DNA from: Apodemus sylvaticus
Taxonomy: Eukaryota > Chordata > Mammalia > Rodentia > Muridae
Direction: 5' to 3'
Assembly: GCF_947179515.1 (NCBI RefSeq)
Contig: NC_067474.1
Coordinates: forward strand, 96,103,324-96,167,323
DNA length: 64,000 nucleotides
The notes beneath the pieces were generated by a model. It searched no databases. It was not told the DNA's origin and saw only the letters and a program-made list of their open reading frames with translations. The stretch's first letter is position 1. The number at the start of each line of letters is the position of its first letter. A program made the translations under genes and the position numbers. Positions 29,922-40,599 of this stretch are shown piece after piece.

Positions 29922-29959
<38 letters not shown>
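29922..29959. repeat. Poly(T) tract
   Basis: About 38 T. It may be the complement of the poly(A) of the reverse L1 piece that follows. Confidence 0.9.
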
Positions 29960-29960
<1 letters not shown>

Positions 29961-30420
29961 GTCCACATATTAATCAGCACTTTCACTTTCCATTATTTGT
30001 TTTCTTAATCATTATCATTCTGACTGGAGTAAGATAGATCTCAATATGTTTTTATTTGCATTTCTTCGATGCCTTTTTCATATTTATTGATCATTTGCAG
30101 CTCATCTTTTGAAAACTGCCTGTTCTCTAGCTCACTTGGCTGAGTTGTTTGCTTTCTTGTTGTTTAGTTCTTTGAGTTTTTTGGTATGTTCTAGATATTA
30201 ATCCCCTGGCATATATGCAGCGTGCATTGATTTTCTCTTGTTCTATAGACCATCCATTTACTTTTCTGTACAGAAGCATCTTAATTTCACAGGTCTCAAC
30301 TGGCAATTGCTGGCCTTATTTCCTGAGCAACTGAAGTATTACCTTGCCTGAGAGAAATCTTTTGCCTATGACTAGTTTCAGCTCTGACATTAAGGTCTTT
30401 ACTCAATTTGAAGCTGATTT
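29960..30420 (-). mobile_element. L1 ORF2 3' fragment, antisense
   Basis: TCATTCTGACTGGAGTAAG, GTTTTTATTTGCATTTCTTCG, TTCTTTGAGTTTTTTGGTATG, GATATTAATCCCCTGGCAT and AGAAGCATCTTAATTTCAC are reverse complements of the L1 ORF2 C-terminal region, in order. It has decayed. Confidence 0.75.
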
Positions 30421-31199
30421 GTCTCAATGAGGTAAGACAGCTGAGGTAAGAAAGAATTCATAATCAAAACCTTCCAATGAAGTTCTCTCTTCAGGTTGAT
30501 CAACTGTAGGGGAGCACTGATGAAGAGAGATAAGGCTGTCTCTATCTCCTGTGCGTGAAGAAGCCATAGTATGTAGTGTCCAGCAGCTACATTCTAAAGG
30601 TGGGTTCTCTGGAAGGAGAGGTGAGAATTGGACAGGGTGGCAAGAGAAAACACATGAAGACAGATATGGCTTCTGGTTCAAGTCTCAACCTTTAATGCAT
30701 CTCTCCCAAGATAAAAAGGCAGGCGAAGCCCCTCCCCTGAAGGCTGAAAACCGGTTCTGTTTGTTCTGCAGGAGGCAGGTGGTCAGGTTGCTGGCTGCTA
30801 TTCTTTGAGAACAGTGGGCTGAGGGAGGTCACAATTCCTCCCTCTTTATTAATTTTAAGAAAAACCAGTGGATATGTGTCCATCAAAAGACAGTGGACTT
30901 TGACCAGAGGGGGAAAGCATTGACTGTGACCCCCTTAAATATTATATGACGTCTTTTGCAGAGGAGGGGAATAGACTTTATTATTATTATTATTATAGGG
31001 ATAGTCTCTCAAAGTCAACCCCTATGCGGTCAGGTGTGCTTTCAGGGAACTCAGAGCCAGAAAACATGATCCTTTGCTTGCAGTGCTTCGCCTCATACCT
31101 TCTGCTGGTACCCATGTTTCTTTAATTAACAAACATGCATAGATCTGAGTTTTATATAGGGTTGCTGAAATGAGTCAAGGCGTGGCAATTTCCCACTAG
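30421..31199. other. Unassigned interval, possibly LTR-derived
   Basis: 30560-30860 (TGCATCTCTCCCAAGATAAAAA, CTTTATTAATTTTAAG) has an antisense-LTR look, but I could not place it. 30978-30997 is a short (TTA)n. Confidence 0.35.
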
Positions 31200-31275
31200 T
31201 TATATCTATCTATCTATCTATCTTTCTATCTATCTATCTATCTATCTATCTATCCACCTATCTATCTATTTATCT
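31200..31275. repeat. (TATC)n microsatellite
   Basis: About 17 TATC units with one TTTC and two late variants. Confidence 0.95.
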
Positions 31276-31392
31276 GTAGAGGGTGGTTCTGATGCTAAGG
31301 TCCTGTTCCCCCAATTGGTTTGTGATCAATCAATAAAGGAGCTAATTGCTAGGTTGAAGGAAAGAATTGGGACTTCCAGGTAGCTCTCTACC

Positions 31393-31518
31393 TGTCTTTT
31401 TGAGATAGGGTGTCATATACTCCAGTTAGTCTTGAGCTTGCTATGTAGCAAAAAACTACCCATGGATTTCTTTTTTCTTTTCTTTTCTTTTTTTTTCTTT
31501 TCTTTTTTTCTTTTCTTT

Positions 31519-31562
<44 letters not shown>

Positions 31563-31780
31563 TTTTTTTTTGTTTTTTTTTTTTTTTCTGAGACAGGGTT
31601 TCTCTGTATAGCTCTGGCTGGCCTGGCTGGCCTGGAACTCAGAAATCTGCCTGCCTCTGCCTCCCAAGTGCTGGGATTACAGGTGTGCACCACCACTGCC
31701 CAGCTACCCTTGGATTTCTGATCCTTCTGCTTCTGCCTCCTAACTTCGGGATTTCAGCATTTGCCACCATATCCAGCCTT
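31393..31780 (-). mobile_element. Old B1 SINE split by a younger B1
   Basis: The left part (31393-31455: CTTTTTGAGATAGGGTGTC) and right part (31712-31780: CTTCTGCCTCCTAACTTCGG to CACCATATCCAGCC) form one diverged reverse B1, interrupted by the B1 at 31472-31703. Confidence 0.75.
31472..31703 (-). mobile_element. B1 SINE with long TTTC tail, nested in B1
   Basis: Begins with 115 bases of pure pyrimidine (TTTTC)/(TTTC)n and continues as a reverse B1. A body deletion leaves a repeated CTGGCCTGGCTGG. Flanked by CTACCCATGGATTTCT / CTACCCTTGGATTTCT (31456-31471 and 31704-31719, one mismatch). Confidence 0.92.
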
Positions 31781-31797
31781 TGAGAATGAAATTTTAA

Positions 31798-32055
<258 letters not shown>

Positions 32056-32609
32056 AATGGAATTTTTAAAAGAAATCTCTTCCTCATATTTTCAATATAT
32101 CTTTCCCTTGTCCCCAGGAGGGTGCCTATTCTACCTTAAGTAGAACCCTCTGGCAGATATGCAGCTTGCAATACTTATATGCTGTGTTATCTGATTTCAT
32201 TAGGTGTAAGGATATTTTCTGCCAATTTAATTGCTTTGTAGTTTCTAAGTAACTATAAACAGAAACTCTAAAACAAGGGACAGAAAGAATTTAATTTCTT
32301 CAGGAATCCTGTGTTGGGGAGGGGAAGGGTTTAATTGGCAGTCAGCCAAAAGAGGTCTGAAAGCTTTATCTCACAGTTTAACTGACAGGTCTTATTTCCT
32401 CTGTTTTGTTCAGTGTTTTCTATAAAATTGTGAACTGTCATGTGAAATCCAAAAGGAAACCAAGCCATATGCCTTCAAGGACCTAAGGCTGGTAACAACT
32501 ATAATTGTCTGTCATCTTCGAGGGCTTAAGATCATTTATTTTATCCTTCCTGTTTCTGTATTCTTCCATGAAAATATGAAATGAGCACCTATTGCTTTTT
32601 GTCATTATT
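32056..32609. other. Unassigned interval
   Basis: No repeat or exon recognised. Confidence 0.45.
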
Positions 32610-32825
32610 TTTATTTTTAATTATATTTTATTATGTGTATATATGTGGGTGAGACAGTGGAAATATGTGAACATGAGTCCATGCCCACAGTGGCCTGAAG
32701 AAGTCATCCAATCTCCTGGACCTTGAATTAAAGAAATTGTCGGCATCCAACATAGTTGCTGGGAACCAAACTCAGATTCTCTGCAAGAGCAGTGTGGTCT
32801 TAACTGCTGACTCTGCCAGGGCCCT
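32610..32825 (-). mobile_element. B3 SINE
   Basis: Reverse B3 with an AT-rich tail side (TTATTATGTGTATATATG), CCCACAGTGGCCTGAAGAAG, GTTGCTGGGAACCAAACTC and GTCTTAACTGCTGACTCTGC. Confidence 0.75.
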
Positions 32826-34405
32826 GTATTGCTCTATTGATGCTATTTTAAATGGACAACGGAAAAACCACAGCATGCTCTTGAAAAATACTCTAGCTTC
32901 ATTCATCTTTCCAATAAATACATAATCTTCCCCACGGGCCTCTAATTTAGCAGGAAAAGTTGAAAAGGAGAAGGACGAGAGGGACGCATTGCCTTGCTGA
33001 TTCCTTCAGTGGGCAGAGGCAAGAGAAGGAGATTTCAAGTTAGATTTATACAAGAGCCACTTGTGGGATACAGAGACTTGGACCCAAAGGGAAGAATGAG
33101 ACAATAAGGAGGGGGAGAACATGCTAAAAAATTATAGAAAAGAATCCTCAGGTTCAACCTTTGTTATAGAGGAAGGGAAAAAATCTGTGATTCAGAAGCA
33201 CCCAGATTGGGTCATTAATTTTGGCCTAGTACAGAACTATAATTTAACGGTTGTTCTGCCCCTGAACTGCTAAACTGTGAACAATTTTAAATAAGGAATG
33301 AAAGAGTTTGTTACCATTTGACTCCTGAGGCTGGAGCCATAGGGTGAGACAGACAGGGCTGAGAAAACTGAAGGGTACACTGTGATCACGCATCCCTCCT
33401 TGAGACAAAGGCATCTCACTGAGAGAATGGAAGCAAAAACCAGTCTCTTTCTGTACTGATTCAGACACTTTGTTATCACTGGCTGTGGTCCCCTACACAT
33501 CAGGGACTGGAAGACAAGAGAAGGAAAGGGTTACAGAGAGGTATTGCTTCATGTTCAGGTTACTGGGCCAGAAGAGTTCACAGAAGAGTTAGGGAAGGAG
33601 TCAATTCAGCAGGGACCTCGGGTGCTTTAGTATTAGTTTCTGGAGTCCCGCAGTGAGAGGTGATCTTTCTGAGGCTGGGGGAGCTCTAGAAGATGTGAAT
33701 GATTTAGACTGGCATGTAAACCAGCTTTGTAAAGTGCTAAAGCCATCAAGAGAGGATGAGAACAAGACAAAGTAGAGAAGAGTTTGTTTAGGTTACTCAA
33801 AGGTAAATACAGCAAGATTTGTGCCAAGGCATTTTCCAGGAGAAAATTGACAGAATGGCAAATACTGTACAGCTAGAGATTCTGGGCTGCATTGAAACCT
33901 GAACAGCCCTTCCCGGAAGCTATGATAAAGGGGTGTAGGAGGAAAAGCATGAGCTTGTCCTGGTGGAGGCAGGTATGCCTCCAGAGTTTGCAGTGTACAT
34001 AACAAAGAATATTAGAAGATTGTTCATTCAACCTACAGTTCTTTCAACATCCACTGTGACTACCAGACAGGGAAAGGCCATGCTGCTGGCCTGAAGTCTG
34101 TCAAAAACAGGGATCTGGCTCCACAATAGACTAGAATATGGTCTGCTCTCCATTAGGCCTAAGCGTGGGCAGTGTGATGTGGCCCCACTAAAACCAACGT
34201 GAGTGAAGGGGTACACAGCAAGCCCATAGCAGCAGTGCCCTGGGATGAAGAAGGCAGAGAGCTCATAGAAAGTGATTGAGTGTAGAGTCTTATTAGATGG
34301 GGTATTGTCTCCAATACACACCACCGTACCTAATAGTGTGCTTTTAATGAAACAACCAATTCAAGTGAGGAAATGTTCTGATTGAATGTCAACCTTGTTA
34401 TACAT
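32826..34405. other. Longest stretch without a recognised repeat
   Basis: About 1.6 kb in which I recognise no SINE, LTR or L1. Several short minus-strand frames occur (33244-33468, 33793-34005, 34028-34324) without domains. It is the best candidate in the window for unique sequence, regulatory DNA or an unrecognised ERV interior. Confidence 0.4.
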
Positions 34406-34436
34406 GCACACACACACACACACACACAGACACACA

Positions 34437-34504
<68 letters not shown>

Positions 34505-34512
34505 AAGAGAAC
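34406..34512. repeat. Compound (CA)n(GA)n microsatellite
   Basis: About 30 CA units with GACA interruptions, then about 20 GA units. Confidence 0.96.
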
Positions 34513-34544
34513 AAAACTTTGAGTGTCTTAAAGATTTGTAAAGT

Positions 34545-34762
34545 CAGGCGGTGATGGTGGTGGCAGAGCACATCTGTAATCCCAGCACTCTGGGAGGCAG
34601 AGGCAGGCAGATTTCTGAATTCAAGACCAGCCTGGTCTACAGAGTGAGTCCCAGGCCAGCCAGGGCTATACAGAGAAACCCTGTCTCCAAAAAACCAAAT
34701 CCAAAAAACCAAATCCAAAAAACAAAAAAACAAAAAACAAAAAAACAAACAAACAAAAAAAA
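34545..34762 (+). mobile_element. B1 SINE with long A-rich tail
   Basis: GGTGATGGTGGTGGCAGAGC head, CCCAGGCCAGCCAGGGC, CCTGTCTCC, then about 70 bases of CAAAAAA-type tail. The opposing long frames over it are artefacts. Confidence 0.93.
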
Positions 34763-34834
34763 GATTTGCATTGGGAAGAACAGAAAGTACAGTAGTTTAA
34801 ATAAAATTTTGTGGGTGGGAAAATGCACTGAGCT

Positions 34835-35101
34835 ATGGAGCTATTTAGTGAAAGTCTAGTGATCTTGTGCCCAGGGAAAATTACATCCCTTTTGCAGTGT
34901 TGGCTGGGGATGCCCTTCCAAGGACGCATAAACAATGAAACTATTGCCACTATTGATAACTGCAGACCAGAACTAAATGGTAAATTCTTATCGCAAAAGA
35001 CACCAGTAGCTGTAGAACATATTCTAGCTGCAGAAAATGAAAAATTCCGGCTGGAACAATTCTTGCTGACTGGATTTGTAATGCTGAAAGGCATTACATA
35101 G
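34835..35101 (+). CDS. Open frame of unknown origin, doubtful
   Basis: An uninterrupted 88-codon frame between a B1 tail and an MT LTR. Its composition is protein-like (few repeats, mixed hydrophobic and charged residues) and the stop is followed within 20 bases by the LTR. I recognise no domain. It could be a fragment of a retrocopied gene or of an ERV interior, or chance. No promoter or splice signal supports expression. Confidence 0.2.
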   Translation: MELFSESLVILCPGKITSLLQCWLGMPFQGRINNETIATIDNCRPELNGKFLSQKTPVAVEHILAAENEKFRLEQFLLTGFVMLKGIT

Positions 35102-35118
35102 CCTCCCGGGAAGAACAG

Positions 35119-35489
35119 TATGGTAGTTTGAATGAAAATTGTCCTTTAGCCTGTCGGGAGTGACACCATTAGGAGGTGAGGTATGGTCTTGTTGGAGTAG
35201 ATGTGGCCTTGTTGGAAGAAGACTCACTATCTCTGGGGGTGGCTTTGAGGTTTCTGATGCTCAAGCTGGGCCCAGTGGCTCACTCTCTTCCTGTTGTCTA
35301 AGGATCCAGATGCTGAACTCTCAGCTCCTTCTCCAGCACCATGTCTGCCCATGTGCCACCATGCTGCCCACAATGATGATGACGGACTAACCTCTGAACC
35401 ATAAGCCAGCCCCAATTAAATGTTTTTCTTTATAAGAGTTGCTGTGGTCATGGTGTCTCTTCACAGCAATAAAAACTTTAACTAAGACA
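35119..35489 (+). mobile_element. MT-type MaLR solo LTR
   Basis: Starts TATGGTAGTTTGAATG, carries ACACCATTAGGAGGTGAGG, TGGCCTTGTTGGAAGAAG, CCAGCACCATGTCTGCC, AAGCCAGCCCCAATTAAATG and CTTTATAAGAGTTGC, and ends TTTAACTAAGACA. Same family as 22460-22820. Confidence 0.88.
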
Positions 35490-36443
35490 AACTAGCACCA
35501 TGATCCTAGCCACATGCAGGCAGGGTGAGCTCACTAGGGGGATGGTAACACAACTATTATGGTTTAACCAGCTACTTTTGGATTGAATTTTAAATCTGTA
35601 CTCCAAGAAATAACCCATGATTGGTACTATAATATAAATGTCAGGGAAGATCCTAGTGTTCATGGAAATGTTGAGGAGTCCCACCTGAGCTACCACATGT
35701 TACCAGGGCAATTAGGTTCCCTCTTGGGATTCTTAGTCTCTTTAATAAAAGAAATCAAGGACTGCCTCGGGAAGAATCACAAGGACAATTTTATCAGATT
35801 AAAGAAAAACAAAACAAAACAAAACTAAAAAACAGGGCAGCTGTAAATCCACAGTTTCCCAAGTAAAAGAGATGAAGAAAAGGAAGAGGAAAGGGCATGT
35901 GCTTGGAATTAAGCCAGCGCGATGGTCAGCCGCAATGTGGGCAGAAAGACTTCCAAGGAAGAGTGCAAAAGCCAGAGAAAGCTTCCCTAGGCTCTGGCCA
36001 GCATCTGAAAGAGACAGAAAAGAAGGAAAAGTGAAAGCTGTGATTTTCTGAGTGATTCAGAAAAGCAGGCAGGCTTAACTCAGCTGCAGCTCCCTTAACA
36101 ACAACACTGTGGGTATTGTTTGGGAGGAAAGAAAGTACCTTTCCTCTAGCTCCACTCCAGGAGACTCAGTCTCTCTGAGGGTGGGCTCTTGATCAGGTGA
36201 TTAACCCACCCAACTGGAGTAACTCTTTAGGGAGGAGACATGGCTTGTCTATACAGAAGTAGATTCATTCTTTTGAATCTCATAATGAGCCTCTAACAAT
36301 AAGCCCCACTGGGGAAGTGGCTGCCAGACTTTTGTTAGGTGGATATGAATAATACGCCTTTTAAATTGCTTTTGAAACATTTATGTTTGTGCCCATAGAT
36401 AATTACTGCTGTTATCCTTAGTTGGTCATAGCAGGGAAACAAC
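35490..36443. other. Unassigned interval
   Basis: 35570-35700 (CTACTTTTGGATTGAATTTTA and following) resembles a dispersed mouse sequence, but I cannot name it. 35805-35830 is (CAAAA)n. The rest is unassigned. Confidence 0.35.
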
Positions 36444-36513
36444 CACCCCCCCACCCCCCACATCTCCATCCCCCCATCCCCCCACCCCCCCACCCCACTC
36501 CCCCACCCCCGGT
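36444..36513. repeat. C-rich (CCCCCCA)n tract
   Basis: About ten C-runs of 4-7 separated by A, AT or ACT. The G-rich minus strand has many more than four G-runs, so quadruplex folding is plausible, with an i-motif on the plus strand. Confidence 0.92.
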
Positions 36514-36719
36514 GGAAAATATACTACAAAGACTTATAACTGCTCAAGGTCCTAAGAATTAGTGACTATTGCCCTGGCATCATGGCCCAGTACTCAGCCG
36601 TGAATGGAATTAACAGGCATCTACATCAATACCTCCTAGGCTCAAAGAACATTGCAGGGAAAAGGCATAAAAAATATAAGAACCAAGAGAAGGATAATGT
36701 ATAGCTATTTCATCTAAGC

Positions 36720-37100
36720 CGACACATTCCCTACCATGACACACCCTCCTCCCTTTAGGGAGGAGGGAAAGTCATACAGCTTACAAGGCCCAGGGAGTTC
36801 CTAAAACTTACATGACTCACAAGGTCCTTCCCCCAAAGTTATAAAAGCCCTAAGCATTTGCTGAGGGGGAAAATAATACTCTTCCATCAGCCCACCTGCT
36901 GTAGGAAGTGGCAGGAATGCAGCTTTTGTGAGTTGTCACTCCTCCTGGAGTGAGCTTTTGCTGGATCTGTTGCTGGATGATTCAGTTACCCTTGAAGCAC
37001 TGAACTCCTGTAACTCCTCACCCACAGTGCTGTAAATAATCATAATGCCCTTGCTATTCCATTAAGCTAGACTTGTGTGCAGTAATTTTTTTCAGTCTGT
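36720..37100 (+). mobile_element. LTR-like sequence with TATA signal
   Basis: TTATAAAAGCCC (about 36839-36850), followed by an R/U5-like stretch with repeated GTTGTCACTCCTCCTGGAG and CTGTAACTCCTCACCCAC motifs. A short palindrome, CCTCCCTTTAGGGAGG, lies upstream. Family not recognised, TSD not found. Confidence 0.5.
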
Positions 37101-37439
37101 TGATGGGACACTATCTGAGGTGAGTGGACATTCATTCACATCTCCTCAGGAGAAGTCACACAACAAGGAGCCTCAGATTCCCTTTCCAGTGACTTCTCCA
37201 CTGGGATCCCTGAGCATCCATCTTCACAGGGTGGCTTGCTTTGTACTGAGCACTTTGTACTTAGCAAGTGCTCTAAGAGAATTCAGAAGCTACAGGTACA
37301 GTTTATTATCTGCCCTCAAACATTACTGTCTTTTCTACCTTGTTCTATTATTCCATCATCTATGATCAGATCTGATTTTATATGGATAGGAGTCATCAAA
37401 GCTGTGATAAGGAAGGTTTAGAACTGGCTACTCAGCTCA

Positions 37440-37496
37440 GTATTTAAATATTTAATTTTATATTAATATTTAATATTAAATATTTAATATTTAAAA
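37440..37496. repeat. AT-rich self-complementary repeat
   Basis: Nearly pure A/T built from TATTTAA and TTAATATT words that pair with one another. Confidence 0.85.
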
Positions 37497-37539
37497 TGAC
37501 TTGAAACACAAATCCATATATTTGTAAGAGTAAATTTTT

Positions 37540-38134
37540 AGACTTAGCATGGTGTCATATACCTTTAATTTCAGCACTTAGGAAGCAGAGGGAGCCAGCT
37601 CTCTATGTGTCTGAGGTCTACATAGTAATTTCTAAACCAACTAGGATACATAGTGAGACCTTGTCAAAAAAAATACTGTGCATGTGCTGGTGCATGTGCC
37701 AGTGCAGGTGCTGGTGTAGGTGTTGGTGCATGTGCTGGTGCAGGTGCTGGTGCAGGTGCTGGTGCATGTGCTGGTGCATGTGCTGGTGCAGGTGCTGGTG
37801 CAGGTGCTGGTGCAGGTGCTGGTGCAGGTGCTGGTGCATGTGCTGGTGCAGGTGCTGGTGCATGTGCTGGTGCAGGTGCTGGTGCTGGTGCAGGTGCAGG
37901 TGCTGGTGCATGTGCTGGTGCAGGTGCTGGTGCAGGTGCTGGTGCAGGTGCTGGTGAAGGTGCTGGTGCATGTGCTGGTGCATGTGCTAGTGCAGGTGCT
38001 GGTACAGGCCTTTAATCCCAACACCCCCGGGGTGCAGAAGCTGGTGAATGTCTGTGAATGCAAGGCCAACCTGGTCTATAGATCAAGTTCCAGGACAGCC
38101 AAGAGAAACCCTGTCTCAAACAAACAAACAAACA
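37540..38134 (+). mobile_element. Two B1-related segments flanking a minisatellite
   Basis: 37540-37672 is an old B1-like copy (GGTGTCATATACCTTTAATTTC to GAGACCTTGTCAAAAAAA). 38009-38134 is the rest of another B1 (GGCCTTTAATCCCAACACCC to CCCTGTCTC, then (CAAA)n) whose extreme 5' end merges into the minisatellite. Confidence 0.75.
37679..38008 (+). repeat. 12-bp minisatellite, about 27 copies
   Basis: Units GTGCTGGTGCAG and GTGCTGGTGCAT alternate in irregular order, with a few variants at the left edge (GTGCCAGTGCAG, GTGTAGGTGTTG). The unit is itself two related hexamers. The right edge flows into the GTGGTGCA-like head of a B1. The period keeps all six frames open, giving spurious frames of up to 143 codons. 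Confidence 0.97.
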
Positions 38135-39130
38135 AACAAACAAAGAGATGAATTATTATTGTTATTCATCTAAATAGAAAACTTGGCTGACGTTGACTCA
38201 ATTCAATTGTAGAAAAAAAATCTACTTCCACAAACCTACAAAACGCCAGGTGCTTAAGTAAAGCACATTTATAATCAACCACATAACCAAGATAGCCAGA
38301 GTATCTTATATGACCTAACTTTAAGGACCACCATCATGTATGTAATCTGTTCCTAACTGGGATGTCAGTGTGTGGTCATATATCCTTCCTCTGACTGACT
38401 TTAAGTCTTAGAATACATTTGCCTTCAGGTTTCAATGTTCTGAAAGCGTCTTTGTGCAGAATTCAGAAGTCGGTAGAAACAACACCTTACAGACTACAGA
38501 ATGAGGCTTCTATGTGTTTGCTTCTTTGCGTAAAGCAAGAGTAATGTTCAGCTATGGGAAGAATTCAGCTTTGGGAAGTCTTGGACTTTAACTCACTTTG
38601 TACACAAACACTGCTAAAGCGCATTGCATAGGTTTTACTCTTCCCAACTTCACTTGGCCAATTTAAAGCTAACTTCACCAATGAATGATAAGAGCTGTAG
38701 TTTCTGCGTTGGGCAAGGTGCCAAAGAAAGTGTTTGCCTTTACTTACAGTGGCAACATTCTTGTCAGCAGAGGCACACCTCTTCTGGTTGTGCCCCGCCA
38801 CACCTGTCTCTTAAGCTATTCCGCCCATTCCCTGCCCCACCCCGTTCTCACGTCTAGCATAGTTTGGCTGAGCCCAACTTCTACCTTTTGCTTTGCTGTT
38901 CTCTCCCTTCCCCCAAGAGCAAGGTTTCAAAGACCTCTAGCTCACACTCAGCTACCTATTTCCAAGGCAAAGGCCTCTCCAAACACCGTAGCTCTGCTCT
39001 TCTCTTAGTTCTCTAAAAAACGTAAGTAACTTCTGTACTCAACTTTCAGTTACCCAACCTATAAACTCATTTCAAAGACTGTATTATTTACCAACAGGAG
39101 AGACTTTACCAAGAGCTGTCTGGAGATAAT
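38135..39130. other. Unassigned interval
   Basis: No repeat recognised across about 1 kb. Overlapping plus frames at 38624-38857 and 38685-39008 have no domain I recognise. Confidence 0.4.
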
Positions 39131-39132
39131 AT

Positions 39133-39300
39133 GTCCAGCACTCTGGGAGGCAGAGGCAGGCGGATTTCTGAGTTTGAGGCCAGCCTGGTCTACAGAGTGA
39201 ATTCCAGGACAGCCAGGGCTGTAGAGAGAAACCCTGTCTTGAAAAACCCAAATCCAAAAACAACAACAACAACCCCCCCCAAAAAAACAACAACAACAAA
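39133..39300 (+). mobile_element. B1 SINE, 5'-truncated
   Basis: Begins at CCAGCACTCTGGGAGGC, lacking the first 25-30 B1 bases, and ends with an A-rich, CAACAA-repeat tail. GATAATATG and GATAATGCG flank it. Confidence 0.92.
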
Positions 39301-39384
39301 AGATAATGCGTAAGGAAGACAGTGCCTTTGGTCACTATGAGGAACCATCCCTGAAAGCATCAGACATAAACAAGTCACATACCC

Positions 39385-39490
39385 CAAGATGGTCTCAGAC
39401 TCCCTATGTAGCTGAAGATGTCCTTAGACTTCTGATTCTCCTGCCTTTGCCTTCTAAGTGTTGGGATTACAAGTATGGATCACCATGCCA
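39385..39490 (-). mobile_element. Old B1/PB1-like SINE
   Basis: GGTCTCAGACTCCCTATGTAG, CTCCTGCCTTTGCCTTCTAAG and TTGGGATTACAAGTATGG in reverse orientation. Confidence 0.6.
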
Positions 39491-39619
39491 GTGGGGGTAA
39501 AAAAATGTGAACAGTGTCTTATAATGCATCACATGTATGATTAGCTATAAAATGAACGTATTCCTGAAAGAATATCAGCTCTTTCATCTTTCTAACCATA
39601 TTTTTAATACTTTTTATAT

Positions 39620-39806
39620 CTATAGGTGTATTTTTATGTGTACGTTTTTATGGTCCTCTACTTGCCTGGTATCCATGGATGCTTGAAGAGAGTCTGCGAT
39701 TCCCTGGGACTGGAGTTACAGATGTTTGGGAGGCACTATGTGACTAATGGGAATTTAACCCAGGTCTTCTAGAAGAACAGCAGTGTTCCCATCTCCTGAG
39801 ACATTG
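39620..39806 (-). mobile_element. Old B3 SINE
   Basis: Reverse: TGTATTTTTATGTGTACG tail side, GACTGGAGTTACAGATG, GAATTTAACCCAGGTCTTCTAG and CCATCTCCTGAG. Confidence 0.65.
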
Positions 39807-39809
39807 ATG

Positions 39810-40185
39810 AACCAGCCTGCCTCCATCTTAGGAAATAGCAACCCTGTCTTTGTTTCAAAAAAAGTTATGACCACCTTGCAGCCTGACCTTTGTTCGTCAT
39901 TATAACTCCTGTTGTTATGACCACCTTGTTGTGTTCTGCTTCTATAATCCCTCCTATTTGCCTGCCAAATCTCCTGTCTGAAAACCCCTACGCCTTGTAA
40001 ACCTTGTACAAGTCCAAGGCTGACATCTTGAACCCCGCCTGGGAGGAGGCAGCCCATGTACATGAATAAAAAAAGCTTGCTTTAATGAATTGCTTGCTTT
40101 TTAAAATGTGGCCATAAAGAATTATTTGGGCTGGTGGTCTTTCTTCTCAAATCTTTGGAATTAACACCATCTCTCCAAACTCTTA
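39810..40185 (+). mobile_element. ERV LTR, copy 1 of a related pair
   Basis: Shares ordered blocks with 43790-44342: AACCAGCCTGCCTCC, ATGACCACCTTG, CTGAAAACCCCTAC, TCCAAGGCTGACATC, GAGGCAGCCCATGTACATG, the poly(A) signal AATAAA, CTTGCTTTAATGAAT and TTTGGAATTAACACC. The U3 is shorter than in copy 2. It resembles gammaretrovirus-type LTRs; the subfamily is not named. Confidence 0.65.
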
Positions 40186-40195
40186 CTTATTTCAT

Positions 40196-40550
40196 AAAGA
40201 TTTATTTTATTGTTGGGCCATGGTAGTGCACACCTTTAATCCCAGCACCCCTCAAACTGAGGGGGCAGAAGCAGGCAGATCTCTGAGTTAGAGGCCAGCC
40301 TGGTCTACAGAGTTCTAGGACAGCCTAGAGAGGAAACCCTGTCTCAAAACAAATAAAAATATTTATCTTATGTTTATGCGTATATGTGGAGGGAGGGTGA
40401 ATATGTGCATATATGGATGCAGTGCTCTCAAAGTCCAGGAGATGGTATCAGATACCCTGGGGCTGTAGGTCTGGCTGGTTATGAACTGCCTTGTGTAGGT
40501 AGTAGGAACCGAACCTCTAGAAGAGCAGAACATAATCTTAACCACTAACG
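40196..40550 (-). mobile_element. B3-like SINE interrupted by a B1
   Basis: Reverse B3: ATAAAGATTTATTTTAT tail side, resuming after the B1 with ATTTATCTTATGTTTATGCG and reaching GAACCGAACCTCTAGAAG and CTTAACCACTAACG. A duplicated ATTTATTTTA/ATTTATCTTA flanks the B1. Confidence 0.7.
40211..40358 (+). mobile_element. B1 SINE inside a B3
   Basis: GGGCCATGGTAGTGCACACC head, a small insertion (CCTCAAACTGAGG), TCTACAGAGTTCTAGGACAGCC with a short deletion, and CTGTCTCAAAAC. Confidence 0.85.
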
Positions 40551-40599
40551 ACCGGGTTTTGAAGTGAAAGAGTATCTTAGCAATTGGGGGCAATGAAAG

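Noticed and set aside
31388..31696. Lys/Arg-rich frames
   Set aside because: Translation of the TTTC repeat in a B1 tail.
37679..38008. CRISPR-like array
   Set aside because: Units are contiguous without unique spacers, and the genome is mammalian.
37607..38151. Long overlapping frames of Cys/Trp, Ala/Gly, His/Gln and Val/Leu repeats
   Set aside because: Period 12 is divisible by 3, so all frames of the minisatellite stay open. No protein is implied.
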